A stretch of DNA of 22,617 bases from Bacteroidota bacterium (GTDB taxonomy: Bacteria; Bacteroidota; Ignavibacteria; Ignavibacteriales; Melioribacteraceae), in the NCBI GenBank assembly GCA_023447335.1, contig JAEXOD010000133.1, forward strand, positions 1 through 22,617, in the 5' to 3' direction. The notes beneath the pieces were generated by a model. The model worked only from the letters and a program-made list of their open reading frames with translations, searched no databases and had not been told where the DNA came from. This document shows, in pieces, positions 6,769 through 15,325 of the stretch; within the stretch, counting starts at the first letter, position 1; every line of letters starts with the position of its first letter. Position numbers and translations under genes: made by a program.

Positions 6769-8202
6769 TTAAAATTTTAATGTTCCTTTAATAAGATCTA
6801 ACAAAATATTTGGGAAAACACCATATATTATGATAACAAATGCCGAAAAACAGACTGCAATCATACTGGGTAAACTAACTTCGGCTTTAATAGATGAATC
6901 CGAATCTTTAAAGTACATAAAAACAATAGGACGAAGATAAAAATAAGCACTTATTATACTGGATATTACACCAACAAGTGCCAACCAAATCAAATTAGCT
7001 TCAATTGCACTCACAAATACATAATATTTACCGAAAAATCCAGCTAACGGAGGAATTCCCGTTAAACCGATTAAAAATAATGAGAGTAACCCAGCTAAAA
7101 AAGGATGGCTCTTTGCTAGACCGATATAATCAGTCAATTCCAAGTTCCCTTCTTTTTCATCCTCTAAAATTGAAATTATCCCAAAAGCACCAAGATTCAT
7201 AAAGGAATAAGCAAATAAGTAAAAAAGCATGCCTGCCAAAGCATCGCCATTCCCGCTTGCCAAACCGATCGAAATATATCCGGCATGAGAAATGGAAGAA
7301 TATGCTAACATACGTTTAATGTTTTTTTGAGAAATCGCAACAATACTACCAAACAACATAGAAAATGCTGCAATCACAGAAAAATATGTCCTAAAAATAT
7401 TCGGTGTATCTCCAATAAAAATTGTTGTTAGTAAAATAAAAATAACACTAAAAGCAGCAGTTTTACCTATTGATGACATTAATCCCGTAATAGTTGTAGA
7501 AGACCCTTGATAAACATCAGGGACCCATGAGTGAAACGGAAAAGCAGCTATTTTGAAACTGAATCCTATCAAAAATAAAAACATACCTAACACGAACAAA
7601 ACATTTGCCGAAAGTTCTGAGAATTTTGCTAAAATTATTTCAATATTTGTAGTTGTCGCAGCTCCGTAAATTAATGCTATTCCGTAAACAATAAAACCGG
7701 TAGCAAATGATCCTAGTAAAAAATATTTCATTGAAGATTCGTTTGCAGAAATTCTCTTTCTATTCATTCCAACTAAAACGTAAAAACTTATTGACATCAA
7801 TTCAAGTCCCATAAAGACCATAAATAAATCTTTACTACCTGCCATAACCATCATTCCTAAGACAGATAATTGAACAAGTAAATGATATTCACCGTAAAAT
7901 GTACCATATTTCTCCAAATAACTTATAGAGGAAAGAGTAACTACTGCTGCACCTAGATTGAACAAAATATTTAGAAAAGCAGCCTTTCCTCCGGTCTCTA
8001 ACATTCCGCCAAAAATTACAAAATGATTTTGTATATTATAAACAGAATTAATAGCAACAAGCAAATATATAGCCAAGGAAATATAAGGTAGAACTATTTT
8101 ACTCTTTGAGTAGAACATTTCCAATGAAATTGAGACCAATATTCCGATAGCTAAAATAATGAAGGGCATCAAATTGTAATATTCTAAATAATGTATAGGC
8201 AT
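6769..8202 (-). CDS. nuoN: NADH-quinone oxidoreductase subunit N
   Basis: A 477-residue, about 14-helix antiporter-like subunit of the complex I membrane arm. The proton-path residues known from E. coli NuoN are in place: the glutamate in GLELMSISFYVLVG (E134), the lysine in FSFKIAAFPFHSWVPDVYQG (K217), and K247 in MSSIGKTAAF. The start motif for helix 10, MLAYSSISHAGY, is also clear. NuoN carries one of the four proton-pumping units and sits closest to the NuoJ/K/A/H core of the arm. In this genome it does not directly follow nuoM as it usually does; two antiporter genes lie between them. It starts with ATG 22 bases after the second antiporter gene, the widest gap of the cluster, with no strong Shine-Dalgarno site. 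Confidence 0.96.
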   Translation of the reverse strand: MPIHYLEYYNLMPFIILAIGILVSISLEMFYSKSKIVLPYISLAIYLLVAINSVYNIQNHFVIFGGMLETGGKAAFLNILFNLGAAVVTLSSISYLEKYGTFYGEYHLLVQLSVLGMMVMAGSKDLFMVFMGLELMSISFYVLVGMNRKRISANESSMKYFLLGSFATGFIVYGIALIYGAATTTNIEIILAKFSELSANVLFVLGMFLFLIGFSFKIAAFPFHSWVPDVYQGSSTTITGLMSSIGKTAAFSVIFILLTTIFIGDTPNIFRTYFSVIAAFSMLFGSIVAISQKNIKRMLAYSSISHAGYISIGLASGNGDALAGMLFYLFAYSFMNLGAFGIISILEDEKEGNLELTDYIGLAKSHPFLAGLLSLFLIGLTGIPPLAGFFGKYYVFVSAIEANLIWLALVGVISSIISAYFYLRPIVFMYFKDSDSSIKAEVSLPSMIAVCFSAFVIIIYGVFPNILLDLIKGTLKF

Positions 8203-8224
8203 AATAACTCAAAAATTATAATTA

Positions 8225-9598
8225 TTAAAAATAAAATATAAAGTAAATAATAGTGAAAACAGGAACTAAAATAGGAAATGAAAATTTGTATATATATTCA
8301 AAGAAAGACGGCATTTTAATACCATATTTTTCACTTATTGCTTTAACCATAAAATTAGGACCATTGCCAATATAAGTCATAGCACCAAAAAACACTGCTG
8401 CAACCGATATAGCGTGTAAATATAACGTGTTTTCGGTAGCAAGTTTCATAACATCTGATTTGTTTCCTAAATCTAAACCGAATTTTGCCATTTGAGCAGC
8501 AAAGAAATTTAAAAACGTGGGAGCATTATCCAAAAATCCGGATAAAATGCCTGTTGACCAATAGAAAATGCTTACATTTAATTGTTGGCTATATACTTTT
8601 GCCTCATAAGAAATTAATTGCAAAGCAGGGATCATAGTAGCAAAAATACCGACGAACAAATATGCAACCTCTTTTATGGGTTCATAATTAAAATCATTTT
8701 CTTTTAGTATTTTTTTATCCCCTGTTTTAATAGATAAAAATACTATTGTAAACATAATTATTTCACGAATTCCAAACGGAACATATTTATAAAGATTAGG
8801 AACCCATGGTAAAATATTAGGATCAAGGAAAACAGAAATTAAAATAACTATTAGATATACTACGTTTCTAAAACCTTTAAACTCCATTTTTCCGGTATAA
8901 TTATTTTTATCTTCGCTAGTTACTTTATTTCTAGAATCAAAAATATAAAAAATAGTTAGAATTAAAATTATTCCTATAAACCAGGCAGAAAATAAATTAT
9001 TAAAAAACCAAAAGAATTCAATTCCCCTTAAAAATCCAAGGAACAGAGGCGGATCCCCTATTGGTGTAAGTGAACCGCCAATATTACTAACTACAAAAAT
9101 AAAAAAGATAATATGATAAGTTTTTATCCTGTCTTTATTCATTTTAATATATGGACGAATAAGCAACATCGAAGCCCCGGTCGTACCAACAATATTAGCT
9201 ACAACAGCTCCGAAAAGTAATAACATTGTATTAAATAACGGTGTTGCTTTCCTATCAATTTTAATTAATATTCCTCCGGCAGCCATATATAATGAAGATA
9301 ACAGAGCAATAAACGAAATATATTCTATGAGAGTATGATTTAATGAATAAAAATCCTTAAGAATAAAAACGTAATAAATTACAGTTATCGAACCAAGTCC
9401 AATCGAAATTTTTGGATAATGATGCTCCCAAAAATGATGATAAAAAATCGGACCTGTTGCAATCATCAAAAGAAGAATAACAAACGGTATTACTATAAGA
9501 ATATCAGGAACTTTATCACTAACATCTGCACCAGTACCAGCATAAATGATATTGTTAAAAATTACAAATAATAATAGCATTAAAATATTCTTCTTCAT
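8225..9598 (-). CDS. nhaD: NhaD/CitMHS-like sodium:proton antiporter, second (downstream) copy
   Basis: A 457-residue ion-transporter-superfamily protein with about 11-13 membrane segments. The two-fold inverted design shows as paired hairpin motifs: SNIGGSLTPIGDPPLFLGF (171-189) in the first half and GFLDNAPTFLNF (354-365) plus YIGNGPNF (409-416) in the second. The D-N-A-P-T and G-D-P-P sites are where related carriers hold ion or substrate. The N-terminus (1-20) looks like a signal peptide ending in YAG, and a histidine cluster HHFWEHH (54-60) lies after the first membrane helix. Members of this family are annotated as sodium:proton antiporters; a carboxylate carrier cannot be excluded from sequence alone. 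It is clearly a paralogue of the gene just upstream (9 bases away), similar along the whole length. It lies between nuoM and nuoN in the same orientation. Start: ATG at 9598. Confidence 0.82.
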   Translation of the reverse strand: MKKNILMLLLFVIFNNIIYAGTGADVSDKVPDILIVIPFVILLLMIATGPIFYHHFWEHHYPKISIGLGSITVIYYVFILKDFYSLNHTLIEYISFIALLSSLYMAAGGILIKIDRKATPLFNTMLLLFGAVVANIVGTTGASMLLIRPYIKMNKDRIKTYHIIFFIFVVSNIGGSLTPIGDPPLFLGFLRGIEFFWFFNNLFSAWFIGIILILTIFYIFDSRNKVTSEDKNNYTGKMEFKGFRNVVYLIVILISVFLDPNILPWVPNLYKYVPFGIREIIMFTIVFLSIKTGDKKILKENDFNYEPIKEVAYLFVGIFATMIPALQLISYEAKVYSQQLNVSIFYWSTGILSGFLDNAPTFLNFFAAQMAKFGLDLGNKSDVMKLATENTLYLHAISVAAVFFGAMTYIGNGPNFMVKAISEKYGIKMPSFFEYIYKFSFPILVPVFTIIYFIFYF

Positions 9599-9607
9599 AT
9601 GTTTTCC

Positions 9608-11017
9608 TTAATTTTTTCCGAAATAGAAAATAAAATAAATAATAGTAAAAATTGGCAACAATACAGGAATTGAGTACTTTATCATATATTCAAAAAAAGT
9701 AGGCATTTTAATACCTGCCTTTTCACTAATAGATTTTACCATAAAATTAGGACCATTCCCTATATAAGTCATAGCTCCGAAAAATACTGCTGCAATCGAA
9801 ATTGCTTGCAAATAAATCGGATATAATAAAGAAAACTCATGTACCTGAGTCTTATTATTAACATCCATACCAAATTTACCTAATTCAGCACTTAAAAAGT
9901 TCAAATAAGTGGGTGCATTATCTAAAAATGATGATAAAGAACCTGTTGCCCAATAAAAAATACCGGGATTTAAATCTTTACTTAAAACTTTTGCTTCATG
10001 TGCAATAAGCTGTAAAGCAGGTATCATTGTTGCAAAAATACCGATGAATAAATAAGCAACTTCTAAAATGGGTTCAAACGTAAAATGATTTGCTTTCAAT
10101 ATACTCTTATCTGCATTTTTATATGAAAGATAGACAACCGAAAACATAATTATTTCACGAATACCAAAAGGAAGCGGAGATAAACTAGGCACCCAAGGTA
10201 ACACTGCGGGATCAATAAATACGGAAATTAAAATTATTGCTAAATAACCTAAATTTTTAACACCTTTAAATTCAATTTTACCTGAATATTTTATTTCCAT
10301 CTTATGAACTTTATTTCTTGAATCAATAACATAAAATACAGCTAATATCATCAATACCGTTGGCAACCATATATACCAACCGTGTTCAATAAACCAAAAG
10401 AAGTTTATGCCGCGCAAAAACCCTAAAAATAGAGGTGGATCACCTATAGGAGTTAATGCACCACCAACATTACTTACTATAAAAATAAAGAAAATAATAT
10501 GATAAGGTTTAATCCTTTCTTTATTTATTCTAATAAACGGACGTATCAATAACATTGATGCACCGGTTGTTCCTATTATATTTGCTATAACTGCACCAAA
10601 TAATAATACGAGAACATTAAGCAAAGGAGTGGATTCTCTATCAACTTTAATTAAAATACCGCCGGAAGCAACAAATAAAGAAGATAGTAATGCTATAAAG
10701 GCAATATACTCTGTTAAAGTATGTAATAAACTATAATAATCACTTAAGAAAAATGCATAATAAAAAACTGTAACAAGACCTAATGCAATTGAAACTTTGG
10801 GATAATGTTTCTCCCAGAAATGATGATAAAACAGTGGACCGGTGGCAATCATTAATAATAAAACTACGAAAGGTAAAATCATAAAAGCAGATGGTAAAAC
10901 AGAAACATGACCGTGATTACTTGCGTGGGCTACGGTATCAATAACAGCATTTTCAGAACCTAATAATAAACTAAAGTTACTAAATGCAATCAACATCAAT
11001 AATAATAATCGAAACAT
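9608..11017 (-). CDS. nhaD: NhaD/CitMHS-like sodium:proton antiporter, first (upstream) copy
   Basis: A 469-residue membrane protein of the same family as the next gene. Shared blocks include LLLMIATGP (52-60), GTTGASMLLIRP (149-160), LTPIGDPPLFLGFLRG (188-203), FLDNAPTYLNF (364-374) and AVFFGAMTYIGNGPNF (410-425). It differs in its N-terminus: a longer exported leader with a histidine-rich HASNHGH stretch (31-37) before the first conserved helix, then HHFWEKH (65-71). It also ends in a GKN tail that the other copy lacks. The expected role is Na+/H+ exchange across the inner membrane; the direction in vivo is not readable from sequence. It begins 11 bases after the nuoM stop and ends 9 bases before its paralogue, so both should be made together with complex I. 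I recall a nhaD homologue among the complex I genes of Rhodothermus marinus, so the association has a precedent, but two copies are unusual. Confidence 0.82.
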   Translation of the reverse strand: MFRLLLLMLIAFSNFSLLLGSENAVIDTVAHASNHGHVSVLPSAFMILPFVVLLLMIATGPLFYHHFWEKHYPKVSIALGLVTVFYYAFFLSDYYSLLHTLTEYIAFIALLSSLFVASGGILIKVDRESTPLLNVLVLLFGAVIANIIGTTGASMLLIRPFIRINKERIKPYHIIFFIFIVSNVGGALTPIGDPPLFLGFLRGINFFWFIEHGWYIWLPTVLMILAVFYVIDSRNKVHKMEIKYSGKIEFKGVKNLGYLAIILISVFIDPAVLPWVPSLSPLPFGIREIIMFSVVYLSYKNADKSILKANHFTFEPILEVAYLFIGIFATMIPALQLIAHEAKVLSKDLNPGIFYWATGSLSSFLDNAPTYLNFLSAELGKFGMDVNNKTQVHEFSLLYPIYLQAISIAAVFFGAMTYIGNGPNFMVKSISEKAGIKMPTFFEYMIKYSIPVLLPIFTIIYFIFYFGKN

Positions 11018-11028
11018 CTTTTTTCTCT

Positions 11029-12549
11029 TTAAAATAATTTAAATGTATATGAACTAACTGATTTTAAGATAAAATCCGTTGAAACAGTTGTAATATTTAA
11101 AAATGGACTTGGATAAATTCCAAACCATATAATAAATATGCCCAAAATTACAAGAATAGAAATTTCCTTAACCGTTAAGTCAGATAATGAAGTTAATTTT
11201 TCATTTTTAACTTCTCCAAAAACAACCCTTTGATACATCCATAACAAATAAACTGCGGCAAAAATAACACCTGAAGCAGCAAATATTGTAAACCATTGAT
11301 TATTGAGAACTAACGACTTATAAGAACCAATTAAAATTAAAAATTCACCAATAAAACCATTCAGTCCGGGCAATCCAATAGAAGATAATGAAACAAACAA
11401 AAGAAATGCAGAATATATTGGGACTAATTTTGCAATACCGCCATAATATAATATTTCCCTATTGTGGGTTCTATCATATATCATCCCAACCATTAGGAAC
11501 AAGGCTCCTGTGGATAATCCGTGATTAATCATCTGGATAATTGCACCCTGAACAGATTCTTGAGTCATAGCAAAAATACCTAAAACAACAAAACCTAAAT
11601 GAGAAACGGAAGAATATGCAACAAGTTTTTTCATATCGGTTTGCACCATGGCAACCAATGCACCATAAATAATGCCTATTACGGCAAGAACTGATATAAA
11701 ACCAGCAAAATATACTGATGACTGCGGAAACAAAGGTAAATTGAATCTTAATAAACCATAAGTACCCATTTTAAGTAAAACGCCTGCAAGAATAACAGAA
11801 CCGGCAGTGGGTGCCTGAACATGTGCATCCGGTAACCAAGTATGAACAGGAAATAACGGAACTTTAATAGCAAAACTTACAAAAAATGCAAGGAATAAAT
11901 ACTTTTGAATGTCAATAGGAATACTAGGACCAACTTTGTACAAAACTTCAATATCGGTTGTGAAACTTCCTATTAAATTACTTGCAAATACACCTAACCA
12001 AATAATAGCAATTAACATTAACAAACTACCTGCCATTGTGTATATGAAAAATTTAATAGAAGCATAAATTCTCTCTTTACCTCCCCAAATTCCGATAATA
12101 AAATACATCGGAATTAACATTACTTCCCAGAATATATAGAATAGGAATAGGTCTAAAGAAATAAAAACCCCGATCATCCCTACTTCTAAGAACAACATAA
12201 AAAATGTAAATAGCTTAACTTTATGTTTTATACTTTCCCAAGACGAAAATAATGTTAAAGGGGTTAAAAAAGTTGTCAGAAGTACCAGTATCATTGATAA
12301 ACCGTCAACTCCGACCTTGTAGCTCAGGTTTAAGCTTTTAATCCAACTTATATGGTGTACAAATTGAAACCCTGATTTAATATTACTAAAGTTAGCAAAA
12401 ACTATCAAAGAAACAATAAAAGCCAATATTGAAACAAATAAACCTATAGTTTTAATTGCCTTTTGTTGGGATTCCTTAAAGAAAAGTATGATAACACTTC
12501 CGATAATAGGAATTAAAAGTAAATAAGTAAGAAGATAGTTGTTTTCCAT
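11029..12549 (-). CDS. nuoM: NADH-quinone oxidoreductase subunit M
   Basis: A 506-residue antiporter-like subunit of the complex I membrane arm. Key residues of the proton path match E. coli NuoM in context: the glutamate of FWEVMLIPMYF (E142), K229 in FAIKVPLFPVHTWLPDAHVQ, and K260 in GVLLKMGTYG. The helix-10 motif KKLVAYSSVSHLGF and the H-G-L-S-T-G-A-L-F segment are present. NuoM sits between NuoL and NuoN in the assembled arm. Length is as expected and no motif is broken. The gene follows nuoL after 3 bases and is followed by the first antiporter gene after 11 bases. The ATG at 12549 is well placed, since the first hydrophobic helix begins at residue 5. Confidence 0.97.
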   Translation of the reverse strand: MENNYLLTYLLLIPIIGSVIILFFKESQQKAIKTIGLFVSILAFIVSLIVFANFSNIKSGFQFVHHISWIKSLNLSYKVGVDGLSMILVLLTTFLTPLTLFSSWESIKHKVKLFTFFMLFLEVGMIGVFISLDLFLFYIFWEVMLIPMYFIIGIWGGKERIYASIKFFIYTMAGSLLMLIAIIWLGVFASNLIGSFTTDIEVLYKVGPSIPIDIQKYLFLAFFVSFAIKVPLFPVHTWLPDAHVQAPTAGSVILAGVLLKMGTYGLLRFNLPLFPQSSVYFAGFISVLAVIGIIYGALVAMVQTDMKKLVAYSSVSHLGFVVLGIFAMTQESVQGAIIQMINHGLSTGALFLMVGMIYDRTHNREILYYGGIAKLVPIYSAFLLFVSLSSIGLPGLNGFIGEFLILIGSYKSLVLNNQWFTIFAASGVIFAAVYLLWMYQRVVFGEVKNEKLTSLSDLTVKEISILVILGIFIIWFGIYPSPFLNITTVSTDFILKSVSSYTFKLF

Positions 12550-12552
12550 AAT

Positions 12553-14493
12553 CTATAATTTTATAATTATCCAAAATAAAACTGCAGAAATACCAAGCAG
12601 CATTAAAATTGCGTAAAATTGTGTTAAACCGTTTTGAAGTTTTTTTGTTAAGGAAGAAGTAGAATTTACCAATGAAGCAGTACCATTAATAAATCCATCA
12701 ATAACTTTATTATCAGTAAATTTCCAAAGAACTTTTTCAGAAAAAACTTGTATGGGTTTTATGATTATAAATTCATATAATTCGTCTATTTTGTATTTTT
12801 CTAGTAAAAGATTATATAAACCGGGGAACATAGATGAAGTATTTTCTGCAATATTTCTTTTTTTAGTATAAATAAAATAAGCAAAATACATGGCTGATAA
12901 CGCTAACAAAACTGAAACAACCATAAGTATAATCTCTTCAAGATGGGAATGAGATCCGTATCCGGATATTCGATTAATCGAGGCTTCAAATATAGGATGC
13001 AACCAATTTTCAAATTTATTTCCGCCTTCACCTGAAAAAACTACAGGAATACCGATATAACCACCTATAACAGATAAAAACGCCAAAACCATTAATGGAA
13101 CAGTCATAACCAAAGGAGATTCATGAGGATGTGTATGTTTAGTATCAAATCTTTCCTTTCCGAAAAATGTCAAAGATACTAATCTGAACATATAGAAAGC
13201 CGTCATCATGGCAGTTAAAACACCAATTATCCAAAGGATAATATTTCCTTTACTGAAGGCACTCCACAAAATCTCGTCTTTACTAAAAAATCCTGAAAGT
13301 CCGGGAAATCCGGCAATAGCAAAAGTTGCTATTAAAAAAGTAATGTATGTTTTTGGCATATATTTTTTTAAACCGCCATAGTGCTGAATGTCCTGTTTTT
13401 CATGCATAGCATGAATAACTGAACCGGCACCTAAAAATAGTAATGCCTTAAAAAATGCATGCGTCATAACGTGAAAAATACCGGCAGAAAAAGCTCCGAC
13501 TCCTAATGCAAGAAACATATATCCTAATTGGCTTACTGTACTATAAGCTAAAACTTTTTTGATATCATTTTGCACTAATCCGATTGTTGCAGCAAAAAAT
13601 GCTGTTAATAACCCAACAACAGCTATTAAAATAAGTACAGAAGGTGCAGATGCAAATATTATAGAACTTCTTGCTACCATATAAACTCCTGCAGTAACCA
13701 TAGTAGCAGCATGAATTAATGCTGAAACAGGTGTTGGACCCGCCATTGCATCTGGAAGCCAAACAAATAGTGGTATTTGAGCAGATTTTCCGGTAGCTCC
13801 GATAAATAAAAACAATGCAATTAAAGTAAATACACTATCACCGACCGGAAAATTTACAACTTTCGAAAATACTTCAGTAAAATTTAAAGAATCAAATGTT
13901 TGATATATTAAAAACATACCTAATAAAAATCCGAAGTCCCCTATTCTATTTACAATGAATGCCTTTTTAGCCGCTTGAGCAACAGTTCCTTTTTCAAATT
14001 TTCTATCATACCAGAATCCGATTAAAAGGTAAGAACATAATCCAACTCCTTCCCATCCTAAAAATAGAACTAGGAAGTTATCACCCAAAATAAGATTCAT
14101 CATAGCAAAAATAAAAAGATTCAAGTAAGCAAAAAATCTCCAAAAACCTTTATCGCCATGCATATAACCTATTGAATAGACATGAATTAAAAATCCAACT
14201 CCAGTAACGATAAGTGACATTACTAAAGACAATTGATCAACGAGGTATGCAAATTTAATATTTAAGTTTGCGACGTTTAACCAAGTAAATAATGTAACAA
14301 CATTTGATCGACTTTCAACGGGTAACGAAAGAGTTTCGATAAATGCACCGAGCGATATCAAAAACCCAATACCTACTGTACTACTGCCTATTATCCCAAT
14401 AATTTTTTCATTCTTAATTTTCGGGCCAAATAATCCGTTAATTAAAAACCCCAATAACGGAAGTAGAACGGTTAAATAGATTAAGTTTATCAT
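12553..14493 (-). CDS. nuoL: NADH-quinone oxidoreductase subunit L
   Basis: A 646-residue subunit, the distal antiporter-like unit of the complex I membrane arm. The expected charged residues are visible: E148 in FLGWEGVGLCSYLLIGFW, K236 in ATGKSAQIPLFVWLPDAM, H261 and the following ATMVTAGVY, K349 in THAFFKALLF, and K405 in GFFSKDEIL. Past about 560 the sequence turns charged and then amphipathic (LLEKYKIDELYEF, then a long stretch up to about 625). This fits the lateral helix HL that runs along NuoM and NuoN, closed by the last membrane helix (about 627-645). It is therefore a full-length NuoL, not an Mrp-type antiporter. It starts with ATG 6 bases after nuoK and ends 3 bases before nuoM. 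Confidence 0.97.
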   Translation of the reverse strand: MINLIYLTVLLPLLGFLINGLFGPKIKNEKIIGIIGSSTVGIGFLISLGAFIETLSLPVESRSNVVTLFTWLNVANLNIKFAYLVDQLSLVMSLIVTGVGFLIHVYSIGYMHGDKGFWRFFAYLNLFIFAMMNLILGDNFLVLFLGWEGVGLCSYLLIGFWYDRKFEKGTVAQAAKKAFIVNRIGDFGFLLGMFLIYQTFDSLNFTEVFSKVVNFPVGDSVFTLIALFLFIGATGKSAQIPLFVWLPDAMAGPTPVSALIHAATMVTAGVYMVARSSIIFASAPSVLILIAVVGLLTAFFAATIGLVQNDIKKVLAYSTVSQLGYMFLALGVGAFSAGIFHVMTHAFFKALLFLGAGSVIHAMHEKQDIQHYGGLKKYMPKTYITFLIATFAIAGFPGLSGFFSKDEILWSAFSKGNIILWIIGVLTAMMTAFYMFRLVSLTFFGKERFDTKHTHPHESPLVMTVPLMVLAFLSVIGGYIGIPVVFSGEGGNKFENWLHPIFEASINRISGYGSHSHLEEIILMVVSVLLALSAMYFAYFIYTKKRNIAENTSSMFPGLYNLLLEKYKIDELYEFIIIKPIQVFSEKVLWKFTDNKVIDGFINGTASLVNSTSSLTKKLQNGLTQFYAILMLLGISAVLFWIIIKL

Positions 14494-14499
14494 TAATTT

Positions 14500-14805
14500 T
14501 TACCATTTAAATAAATTAATTTCATCAATATTTACGGTTAGCTTATTTCTAAAAACCATAATAATTATCGCTAACCCAATGGCTGCTTCGGCTGCAGCAA
14601 CAGACATCACAAAAAAAACAAAAATCTGTCCGATTGCATTGCCTAAATAGGACGAAAATGTAACTAAAGTTAAATTTGCCGAATTAAGCATTAATTCAAT
14701 GCACATAAAAACTACAATTGCATTTCGTCTAATTATTACTCCGATTGCACCAATTACAAACATAAAGGCACTTAAAATTAAGAAATATTCAACAGGTATA
14801 TTCAT
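14500..14805 (-). CDS. nuoK: NADH-quinone oxidoreductase subunit K
   Basis: A 101-residue, three-helix subunit of complex I. The two buried glutamates needed for proton transfer in E. coli NuoK are present at the same places: E37 in CIELMLNSANL and E73 in AAAEAAIGLAI. The R-R-N-A segment at 26-29 is also typical. The length equals that of other NuoK proteins. Spacing is 2 bases from nuoJ and 6 bases to nuoL. The ATG at 14805 gives the usual short N-terminus (MNIPVEYFLILSA). Confidence 0.97.
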   Translation of the reverse strand: MNIPVEYFLILSAFMFVIGAIGVIIRRNAIVVFMCIELMLNSANLTLVTFSSYLGNAIGQIFVFFVMSVAAAEAAIGLAIIIMVFRNKLTVNIDEINLFKW

Positions 14806-14807
14806 AA

Positions 14808-15323
14808 CTACTCAAATTTCTTTTTTGCTAAAACAATTGCACCGATAGTAGCTGCTAACAGTAAAAAGCCTGCAACCATAAAGGGTAAAACGTATTCAGT
14901 ATATAATATCGTTCCGATAGTACCAATTTTACCAATTTCAATACTTCTAAATTTATCGGGAGATAAATTATGTGAAGGAGCTTGATAGAAAATAATATAA
15001 GCAATTTGAATAAATATTAATGCGGCTATAATTGAACCGAAAACTTTTATTTTTTGCTTATTTTTTGTTGAAGTAGGTTCATCATGCTGATTTAACAACA
15101 TAATTACAAACAGAAAAAGCACCATAATTGCCCCTGCATATACAATTATTTGAACAACTGCAATAAACTGAGCGTTTAATAAAAGATATAAACCGGCAAG
15201 CGCAAAAAAATTCAAAATTAAGAAAACCGCGCTCATTATAGCATTTTTTCGTGTTACTACCATCACGGATGAAACTACCGCAATAAGTGAAAATACAACA
15301 AATATTATTAATTCAATATTCAT
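14808..15323 (-). CDS. nuoJ: NADH-quinone oxidoreductase subunit J
   Basis: A 171-residue, five-helix subunit of complex I. The diagnostic part is the third helix with AVVQIIVYAGAIMVLFLFVI (55-74), the region that forms a pi-bulge and links the quinone site to the membrane arm in solved complexes. The preceding RKNAIMSAVFLILNFFALAG (25-44) and the loop after the third helix (LNQHDEP) also fit. The ATG at 15323 lies only 2 bases after the asnS stop, and AGGA is rather far (about 14 bases) upstream, so translation probably depends on coupling to asnS. No nuoI or nuoH comes before it, which is the usual order; the nuoA to nuoI genes must be elsewhere. Confidence 0.95.
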   Translation of the reverse strand: MNIELIIFVVFSLIAVVSSVMVVTRKNAIMSAVFLILNFFALAGLYLLLNAQFIAVVQIIVYAGAIMVLFLFVIMLLNQHDEPTSTKNKQKIKVFGSIIAALIFIQIAYIIFYQAPSHNLSPDKFRSIEIGKIGTIGTILYTEYVLPFMVAGFLLLAATIGAIVLAKKKFE

Positions 15324-15325
15324 TT

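Noticed and set aside
8225..11017. Possibility that the two antiporter genes are extra nuoL/M/N-like or Mrp subunits
   Set aside because: They have the GDPP and DNAPT hairpin motifs of the ion-transporter superfamily and lack the E...K...K pattern and HTWLPDAH-type helices of NuoL/M/N and Mrp proteins.
13565..13762. Cysteine-rich 65-codon frame within nuoL
   Set aside because: It overlaps nuoL in another frame over conserved helices; the cysteines come from reading Ala/Ile codons out of frame.
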